A DNA stretch of 64,000 nt from Sclerodactyla briareus (lineage: Eukaryota > Echinodermata > Holothuroidea > Dendrochirotida > Sclerodactylidae): NCBI GenBank assembly GCA_026419785.1, contig JAODTK010003332.1:350001-414000 (forward strand), written 5' to 3'. The notes under the pieces are model-generated. The model saw only the letters and a list, made by a program, of their open reading frames with translations, was not told the origin of the DNA and ran no database searches. The position numbers and the translations under genes were made by a program. Positions 59,301 to 64,000 of this stretch are shown in pieces (position 1 is the stretch's first letter; the number at the start of each line of letters is the position of its first letter).

Positions 59301-62300
59301 TCTAGAATTGGTAGGTGATTGGCACCAGTTTGGAGAACAGTGACATATTCTACTGAGTGCCAAATGTCTGATGTTAAACCTAGTGATTTGTGTGAACAAT
59401 TCAGTTTATTTTTGCAAGATTCTAGAATTTTTTTTTACCCGTCAAACTGAATATCGATTTCTAAATTTCTTCTCAATTTGTGTTCTTCGCACACGCTACA
59501 ATCTGTTGTGAAATCCCACATGGGTACTTTTTCTGACACAGATGTCGTATGCTAGCAAAAAGAATGAGACACGACGTATAAATTGACAACTCCATATCCT
59601 AAGCACATGAATGACCATCATATCAGCAATAATGTCTGAACATATGTCTGTGTCACGTTCAGGCACACCATGTCACTGGCAGTTGCTGCAGCAGGGGCTG
59701 GATCAGTGCAAATTTCCCAGACGAGCGCAGTAAAGATCCTTTAAATACAACTCAAATTGGCAGAACAACTTTGAGATTGCAAAATTTTCCACTCCAGATT
59801 TTCCTGGCAAGGAGCTTCCTATTCCCGACTTTTTCCTACCACTGGCTCCAGGAACAACAGCCACATCGAAACATCAAATGATGTTTGCCGATGCGCGCAT
59901 GAGTCCGCTGCGACGAGCGTTGGTAAGGGCCACTGTTTATTAACTCCTCCAGTCGTCTCGAGTCTACCATGTCATCTTCGGCCATCCAGGCTTTCTTGGT
60001 CCATCCACCTCAAACTCCAGTGCTTTCCTCAGTGAATTATCACAATCCCTCCTTCGCACATGCCCTGACATCCTTGACAGCTGGTCCACTGATCCTGCAA
60101 GACCATGCCTCCCTCGAGTTGTGGTCCTCTCATCCCACACATCCTCCTTAAACTCTATTACAATTAGCAAAGCCATACCTTCCCACGAACCAGTTGCAAG
60201 CTGCTAGGCCTCGGGCCTAGGTATAATCCAGCTTGACCATGAATGATCATTTAATGTTTTCTTTTCTTCCTTCGTCTCCTGCAGGCATGTGAACCGCCTG
60301 TTTTGCCCAGCGGGTCGCGCTAAGATGAAAGGGACCTAGGTTCACAGCATCCTGCAAATCGACTCCACATAGCCCACCAGCTCAAAGAGACAACAGGTCA
60401 TCATTCATAAAATGTGCCCGAAGGGTTAACCATCATATATCCTTGACTTTGTTTTTAATAATTCTTCAGATGGTATAGCAGCTATTCAGCCCATATTGGG
60501 CACAGCTTTTTGCATTCGCCTGCTGTGAAGTGTTAGTGTGAATTCCTATTGCTTGATTGTCAGTGCGCATACCCAAACCTTGATATATTTATACTAAAAA
60601 TTATTAGTGGCCGACCGATTCATCTACACAGTGTGGTACTTCAAAGTTTGGAGCTATATGTGGTTTTTTTTTTTGTCCACGCGTGTCTTTTTCTTGAGCC
60701 CTGCTCATAACTAGTAACCTTACTTGAGTCGCACCACTTAATATTACTACAACTTCAAGCTTCTTGTATCATGATACTGGATTCTCAGCGACTGATTGGG
60801 CAGCTCTAGCCATCTTTTTTTTGCAATAACATGTCAAGTGGTCCGCAATAGTAAAAATTTGATGAAATTTGTGGTGGTCTGTTGTTGCAATGGGGGTAAG
60901 CCCACTTGATAATTCTGGTAGCACTCGGCCCAAGAACAAGCATCGTTTGCATTGACGTAACAAGGAAAATAGCCCCCATTCAATTATTTGAAGATATACT
61001 GTCTCATTATCTCCGCATGGTTTCGAGACGATAATGGCTCTCTGAAATGATGGTCTCATTATAGTCCAGTGAAACTAGAGGAATTGGATGTTGAAATATA
61101 TTTGAATCAAACGATAGCATATTATCCTATAGGGTTTAAAACACCTGCTGCTTCCTACCGTGAGGGTCGTGGGTTCAAGACCCAGCTCTTGCAGTAAATG
61201 TCATCTAGTTTTGTTGGGTTGCAGTAATCTACTCCGCCATTCCTAAATTTGGATGTTGAACTTAGTTGTGGTGATCAATCCGTTTAATCCTGGCCATACT
61301 ACTCCGGTAAGTACTGGAGAGGACTTATTCAGTGGATAAAACTAGTTTTAGTATAACGAGTTTCCTCCCGTTTAGTAGTCTCACAACATGGTCAGGGGTC
61401 ATGTTGCCCCCCCCCCCTTCCCAACAAATTGCCCCACTTGCCGGACTCTCACCCAAGGAGTCATGCCCACCATCATCGCCTATCCTATATCCTACCCACT
61501 AACCACACAAACCACTGACTAGAATCTAAATGTGCTAGCATAGCAAGTCCTCTACGCTACTTCTACACATTTTGAGCTAACACTCACAACCCCCCGACTG
61601 ACAATCTGCAAGTTCTAGACCACCATATAGATACTTACTCCTCCTCCATCGAAGGTTATTCCCCACGGTTGTTCAACAGAAAGGAGCATTGTATAGTATA
61701 ACATCTTACATATGTCCATGATCCAATTTGTAATCAACAGGCACGACCTGCATGCTCCCTGAGGCTGCCAGAGCCAAGAAAGCTGCCATGTGAAGACGAT
61801 ATCCAAGAGGCCGTCTGCTGCTACACAGGGAGGAAGGAGGAAGTGAGACGACTACATCCTGAAGCTGCATGAGGAATGGGATGTACCAGAGAACCAGAAG
61901 ACTGACTTTAATCCGGATGTCCTGGATGGGCCACAACATCGCAGACTTTGTTGACCCAGACATAGAAGCAAAGCTCTCTTGCTCTGGAGGAAGAGGAACA
62001 GATGAGAGAGGAGGCTGGCTTCTATGATGATGATATGTCCGTAAGTACACATCGGTTTGTCAAGGCTGTATGTATCTAGGTCCGGATGGGTCACAACATC
62101 ACAAGACTGTTGACCCAGACATAGAAGCAAAGCTGCTTGCTCTGGAGGAAGAGGAACAGATGAGAGAGGAGGCTGGCTTCTGTGATGATGGTATGTCCGT
62201 AAGTACACATTAAAAGTTTCTCAAGGCTGGTGTGGTATCTAGGTCTGGATGGGCCACAACATCGCAGACTTTGTTGACCCAGACATAGAAGCAAAGCTGC

Positions 62301-63002
62301 TTGCTCTGGAGGAAGAGGAACAGATGAGAGAGGAGGCTGGCTTCTATGATGATGATATGTCCGTGAGTACACATTGGTTTGTTTCTAACATTGTCAAGGC
62401 TGGATAGTAGCTGGTCTGTATGGGTCACAGACATCACAGACTCTGTTGACGCAGACATAGAGGCAAGCTGTTTGCTCTGGAGGAAGAGGAACAGATGAGA
62501 GAGGAGGCTGGCTTCTATGATGATGATATGTCCGTAAGTACACTTTGGTTTATTGACCCAGACATGCCTGTTCAACCGCACGTGACTATAATACAGATAA
62601 TTTGTATTACACCTCTCTAAAACCTCAATGCAAAATCTGAGGTGTTGATCCACTTATTGTACATATACCCTTACTATAGTGCAGCTACCTTAATTGATCA
62701 AACTAATGTTCACCTGCCGCCTATTGGATGTTTTCGAAGTGAGAGCCAACTATACATATTCCTGGTTGTGAATATTGGGAAACCACAATTTTTTCGAATT
62801 TGAAATTTGTCAAACACAGCTGAGACCTGAATCGAGCTTGAATTTGAATCTTGGAGTTTTTCATTCCTTGGTGAGAGTCTCACACTGGGTTTTGTCCCAT
62901 TTCAAAATATTTTCTTTCAGTGCTGTATATTTCCTTTTTTTCCATTTCCTAAAGTCTGATGATATGAAATGGAAGAAATCCGATCTCTAGCTAGACAGTA
63001 AG
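53202..63002 (+). CDS. GTPBP4: NOG1/GTPBP4 nucleolar GTPase gene (partial: first exon and C-terminal exons not in view)
   Basis: NOG1 is a conserved TRAFAC GTPase that joins pre-60S ribosomal particles in the nucleolus and leaves before export. Eight exons plus a tandem exon array on the + strand give its segments in order: the N-terminal helical domain (53202-53376, 54200-54300, 54557-54814), the GTPase domain with P-loop [13 protein letters not shown]-type G3 and NKTD G4 (54557-58621), then the C-terminal region (60285-63002). The human protein is 634 residues; the part seen here covers roughly residues 17 to 490. Splice sites are mostly canonical. Many exons hold one-base breaks while two GTPase exons are intact. 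It is probably a true gene read with sequence error; a decayed copy cannot be excluded from sequence alone. Confidence 0.85.
54200..54300 (+). CDS. GTPBP4: NOG1 exon: N-terminal helical domain
   Basis: Acceptor CATCCAG, donor AAG|GTAAGC at 54301, a strong site. Reads (D)IHPF, then EDLLK, then [21 protein letters not shown] sequence and HLIDK at the end, across two or three one-base breaks. The first Asp codon is split by the intron (G|AT). This is the segment just before the K-Y-G-D motif of the next exon. Confidence 0.82.
54557..54814 (+). CDS. GTPBP4: NOG1 exon: helical linker and P-loop (G1)
   Basis: Reads [40 protein letters not shown], then LIDPNTR and [26 protein letters not shown] at 54776-54802 is the P-loop that binds the GTP phosphates. 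The exon ends AAG|GTGGGG at 54815. The acceptor is unclear: CTAACGCATATCC has no AG, so the left border is approximate. The stretch after LEQV ([16 protein letters not shown]) differs from the usual RQHLSRLPS and includes a run of T, so it may hold sequence errors. Several frame breaks. Confidence 0.85.
54815..55867 (+). other. NOG1 intron with a reversed TTAA-type MITE
   Basis: About 1.05 kb from GTGGGG to TACTGCAG. Its left half is the MITE copy at 54897-55310. No exon in the rest. Confidence 0.7.
54897..55310 (-). mobile_element. TTAA-type MITE, truncated copy
   Basis: Matches, in reverse, the 3' four-fifths of the element at 39655-40185, including GGCCAATAACTCCACATATG and the TTTGAAGTGAAATTATT segment near its centre. 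The element's 5' end (right side here) is missing beyond about 55310. No TTAA could be assigned at either end. Confidence 0.7.
55868..56106 (+). CDS. GTPBP4: NOG1 exon: GTPase core with G2/G3 region
   Basis: Acceptor TACTGCAG, donor CAG|GTAAAA at 56107. Reads [20 protein letters not shown], then GH.DYRYLRW and VVDT..GILDH (the G3 Asp at about 55964), [21 protein letters not shown], and DVS..GHSIPEQ. Near DTPG the code reads D-T-H-G or similar, and about five one-base breaks occur. Apart from these the family consensus is followed closely. Confidence 0.85.
56107..56712 (+). other. NOG1 intron with a SINE on the minus strand
   Basis: GTAAAA to TCCCCCTCAG. A phrase CATGGAAAA..CTGGAAAATGG near 56170-56190, repeated in part at 56380-56400, is probably transposon-derived. 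Confidence 0.6.
56430..56662 (-). mobile_element. tRNA-derived SINE
   Basis: The minus strand from 56662 reads GGTGGCACGGTGGTGTTGTG (A-box region), then CACCCGGTAGAACC and GGGTTTGATTCCCGACC (box B-type GGTTTGATTCCC, 56602-56620). A non-tRNA body continues to about 56430. The head is diverged from any tRNA and has no clear anticodon arm, so it is a SINE rather than a tRNA gene. Confidence 0.6.
56713..56820 (+). CDS. GTPBP4: NOG1 exon: GTPase domain with G4 motif, intact
   Basis: Exactly 36 codons with no break, phase 0 at both ends. Acceptor CTCCCCCTCAG, donor AAT|GTAAGA. Reads [20 protein letters not shown], then NKTD at 56773-56784 (the guanine-specifying N-K-x-D), then [10 protein letters not shown]. 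Codon-level conservation without damage shows that the surrounding breaks are local. Confidence 0.95.
56846..56973. mobile_element. Small fold-back element (MITE-like)
   Basis: ACTTACCCCTTATCGACC on the left and GGTCGATAAGGGGTAAGT on the right are perfect inverted repeats of about 18 bases, giving an element of about 125 bases. The inside has CACCCCCATTATGCC / GGCATAATTGGGGTGC as a second inverted pair, so most of the element can fold on itself. Confidence 0.75.
57465..57790. repeat. Local tandem duplication, unit about 174 bases
   Basis: AAGTCTTGGCTGGTATGGAC, ATGTTCAA and GTAGT recur at about 57467 and 57641, followed in both by CATTCATATA/GTTCATATAG, GCTATACC and ATGAGCACAGTG. The right-hand unit continues into the 3' part of the reversed LINE fragment. 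Confidence 0.8.
57690..58170 (-). mobile_element. LINE fragment, C-terminal part of reverse transcriptase ORF
   Basis: The minus strand reads [18 protein letters not shown] near 58090-58165, then [31 protein letters not shown] (57940-58040), and finally [18 protein letters not shown] near 57770-57830. This is the standard series after the RT palm (HDL.RLQ, LHWLPV..RI..K, V.K.L...AP.YL, F.S.LK..LF) of CR1/L2-type LINEs. Frame breaks are present. Confidence 0.75.
58532..58621 (+). CDS. GTPBP4: NOG1 exon: GTPase domain, G5 region, intact
   Basis: Exactly 30 codons, no break, phase 0 at both ends. Acceptor CCCTCGTAG, donor GAG|GTAATA. Reads [20 protein letters not shown], then [10 protein letters not shown]. 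The S-T-x-T-E-x-G segment is the NOG1 form of the last nucleotide-binding loop. Confidence 0.95.
58646..59218 (+). mobile_element. TTAA-type MITE, full-length copy
   Basis: 573 bases with ends AGGACAACTGCAGG and, read inward from the right, AGGACAAACTGCAGG, a better inverted repeat than in the copy at 39655. It matches that copy end to end. The expected TTAA is not intact on either side (TTCCG on the left, TTCAAC on the right), so the flanks have changed or hold errors. Confidence 0.82.
59950..60180 (-). mobile_element. LINE-like ORF2 C-terminal fragment
   Basis: The minus strand reads [34 protein letters not shown]. The series GH..RRD..N..RKALE.EV.G.RK.G.PK.TW is common at the C-terminus of endonuclease/reverse transcriptase proteins of non-LTR elements. 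No catalytic part is nearby. Confidence 0.6.
60285..60396 (+). CDS. GTPBP4: NOG1 exon: region after the GTPase domain
   Basis: Strong acceptor TCTCCTGCAG, donor CAG|GTCATC at 60397. Reads AC(D)RLF, then AKMKGT, VHSIL, and LHIA followed by a K-R-rich end, corresponding to the family segment ACDRLL..RV..KMKG and NRLH. At least four one-base breaks. The donor is weaker than in other exons. Confidence 0.75.
60397..61740 (+). other. NOG1 intron
   Basis: No exon recognised. Contains a possible SINE at 61080-61310 and a C run at 61409-61418. Confidence 0.5.
61080..61310 (+). mobile_element. Possible tRNA-derived SINE
   Basis: GTCGTGGGTTCAAGACCCAG at about 61168-61187 is a perfect T-arm/box B-like stem and loop. 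No convincing A box lies upstream and the body family is not recognised, so the call is tentative. Confidence 0.35.
61741..62040 (+). CDS. GTPBP4: NOG1 exon: C-terminal region, including copy 1 of the tandem array
   Basis: Acceptor ATCAACAG, donor TCC|GTAAGT at 62041. Reads [16 protein letters not shown], then a poorly kept stretch, then [20 protein letters not shown] and NPDVLDG. After an extra C at about 61922 it continues [16 protein letters not shown], then [25 protein letters not shown]...K and DGHNIADF.DPDI are diagnostic of NOG1. The last 120 bases (from 61919) are the unit repeated three more times downstream; an extra CT near 61971 breaks the frame a second time. Confidence 0.88.
62080..62198 (+). 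CDS. GTPBP4: NOG1 tandem exon, copy 2
   Basis: Acceptor TGTATCTAG, donor TCC|GTAAGT at 62199. It is 119 bases: one base is missing within the HNI.DFVDP-coding part (ACATCACAAGACTGTTGACC), so as read it shifts frame. Reads GHNI, then [20 protein letters not shown] and [10 protein letters not shown]. The preceding intron (62041-62079) is only 39 bases. Confidence 0.8.
62243..62362 (+). CDS. GTPBP4: NOG1 tandem exon, copy 3, intact
   Basis: Exactly 40 codons, phase 0 at both ends. Acceptor GGTATCTAG, donor TCC|GTGAGT. Reads [20 protein letters not shown], then [20 protein letters not shown]. This is the best copy. The preceding intron (62199-62242) is 44 bases. Because the exon is in phase and a multiple of three, including, skipping or repeating it would keep the frame. 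Confidence 0.88.
62413..62533 (+). CDS. GTPBP4: NOG1 tandem exon, copy 4, partly degraded
   Basis: Donor TCC|GTAAGT at 62534 is kept, but the acceptor has changed from ATCTAG to GTAGCTGG, so the last AG is displaced. The first half carries extra changes (CAGACATCACAGACTCTG, and GACGCAGAC for GACCCAGAC) and one base is missing in GAGGCAAGCTG. The acidic end [18 protein letters not shown] is identical to copy 3. May be a decaying copy. Confidence 0.7.
62561..62954 (+). other. NOG1 intron
   Basis: From the donor of copy 4 to TTTCCTAAAG. No further copy of the tandem unit and no repeat recognised. Confidence 0.6.
62955..63002 (+). CDS. GTPBP4: NOG1 short exon: E-I-R-S-L-A segment
   Basis: 48 bases between TTTTCCATTTCCTAAAG and a GTACAA donor at 63003. 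In one frame it reads [11 protein letters not shown], matching the family segment EM.EIR.LA.QIR just after the acidic region. One base must be lost or gained at the start (TCTGATGATATGAAATGG) to join it to S-D-D, and the end CAGTAAG reads as a stop unless a base is missing. The acidic context and splice sites favour a real exon. Confidence 0.7.
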
Positions 63003-64000
63003 GTACAAGCATCATCTGCACTAACCTCGTGTATTTAGGCTTGTCTTGGGCTCTTGAAGAACTGACAGGGTGGAGTTGTAGTGTCTTTCACATCACACAC
63101 ACATGTTATATGGTGCATTATAGTTGTTTTTTCTGTAACCCTACAGTACAATGGTCATGCAACAGATCATCTTTGAACCAGCACAAATGAAAAGAGGACA
63201 TGTTGAAACCCCACAACCTAATTTGGCGATTCAAGCCTGTTCCCTTGTCGTATTTATTTATTCACTTGAATGAATGTCCACCCTAATCATGGACGTCACC
63301 GGATTAAAAACGGCAAAGTCATCTATTGACTTTACACATTGAATGCTGATATTTGGCACCATTCAACAGAAAAATATTAGTTGATATTCATAAATGAAAT
63401 TATTCTTCCGTATCGTATGAATACAGGGTATTTTTGTAAGTTTCAATTGGATCCCCTTGTTAATTCTTTTGTCACTAGGTTGGTAAAAATAAAGGTTTTA
63501 GATTGACTTTGTATTACACAGGGTCCCTGGTTTACCTAAGTGACGTCACAAAAGTACATTGCGCTTAAGCAGAATGGGTTTTTTTCACACTCGAATCGGC
63601 TTAAATTCCCTTTGAAGAGTTAGGGTTTCCTGATATACTAAATTATAAGACTAAAAATAGCAAAGTTATGTTTACATGACCATCATACTTTAAGACAGGC
63701 ATAACTAACATAGCAACTCTTTAGCTCATCGTGTTGACCGTTGTCCACTTTTGGGAAGGTGTGACCTGCTCTCTCATGGCATGTCCCCTCAGAAAATTTC
63801 AATGTCCTCCTATTTAAATTTGTCCATGATAAAACATTGCTGTCATTTGGCAGGGTTCCTGCCTTACCTGGAGAACCTGGGGAAGTCATGGAATTAGAGG
63901 AAAGATGCTTCAAATCTGGCAAAGTCTGGGGTTGAATTTGGCAAATGCTTAAAATCCTGGGAAAATCATTCAATTTGATTTGCCAAAGAGAGTTTCACTC
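63003..64000 (+). other. Last part of the window, probably NOG1 intron
   Basis: No NOG1 C-terminal exon was recognised; these would encode the basic tail. Positions 63856-63960 carry a GAGAACCTGGGGAAGTCATG-type sequence similar in style to 56165-56400, probably the same dispersed repeat. Confidence 0.45.

Larger units (their letters stand above)
58622..60284 (+). other. NOG1 intron with a TTAA-type MITE and a LINE fragment
   Basis: GTAATA to CGTCTCCTGCAG. The MITE at 58646-59218 starts only 24 bases inside the intron. The remaining 59219-59950 has nothing recognised. Confidence 0.7.
61919..62560 (+). repeat. GTPBP4: Tandem array of four copies of a NOG1 exon
   Basis: Units begin at about 61919, 62080, 62243 and 62413, giving a spacing of 161-169 bases. 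Each holds the same about 120 coding bases and the flanking intron ends: GTAAGTACACAT or GTGAGTACACAT after the exon and CAAGGCTG..ATCTAG before the next. The copies differ at scattered positions, mainly in copies 2 and 4, so they are not a simple assembly echo of one read. Confidence 0.92.

Noticed and set aside
61706..62653. Long overlapping minus-strand open frames with repeated peptide blocks
   Set aside because: They are the antisense of the four tandem NOG1 exon copies; the + strand has the conserved protein and splice sites.

Overview
The window looks like metazoan nuclear DNA. It has split exons with GT/AG borders, long repeat-filled introns and no operon-like gene packing. Many transposon families are present: LINEs of at least two kinds, tRNA-derived SINEs, hAT-like elements and MITEs. 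The repeat style is long G or C runs just inside short terminal repeats, and this together with the C-type lectin exons suggests a marine invertebrate, perhaps a non-vertebrate deuterostome. That placement is a guess; no mitochondrial or ribosomal marker is present.

Three protein-coding loci can be supported, all on the + strand. (1) Two related C-type lectin-domain (CTLD) genes, each with the CTLD split over two exons: gene 1 at 1030-1252 and 4086-4346, gene 2 at 20552-20772 and 29946-30198. Intron position and phase, exon-flanking intron sequence and the 3' region are shared, so they are a tandem duplication; the intron of gene 2 is about 9.2 kb and full of transposons. (2) GTPBP4/NOG1, the nucleolar GTPase of 60S ribosome assembly, from about 53.2 kb to at least 63.0 kb. 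Eight exons plus four tandem copies of one further exon can be recognised. The first exon and the C-terminal exons were not found.

The rest is mainly repeats. 6.5-7.5 kb: a SINE and a TTAA-type MITE. 12.8-15.0 and 22.9-24.9 kb: two hAT-like elements with subterminal GAGTCC or GAGGCC arrays. 15.4-16.8 kb: a CR1-like LINE piece with a microsatellite tail. 17.3-17.9 kb: an L1/Tx1-like LINE piece. 32.0-33.8 kb: a LINE piece, a MITE and a SINE. 36.4-41.5 kb: a nearly full-length CR1-like LINE with a PHD-like ORF1, endonuclease and reverse transcriptase, broken by two nested insertions. 46.1-46.6 kb: a G/C-tract MITE. 50.6-51.1 kb: another LINE piece. The NOG1 introns hold further MITE, SINE and LINE copies.

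Conserved exons are broken by many single-base gains and losses, often in short runs, while residues and splice sites stay conserved. This looks more like uncorrected read error than gene decay, so simple open reading frames are a poor guide here. The most notable signal is the four-copy tandem array of a NOG1 exon at 61.9-62.5 kb, whose intervening introns are only about 39-50 bases.
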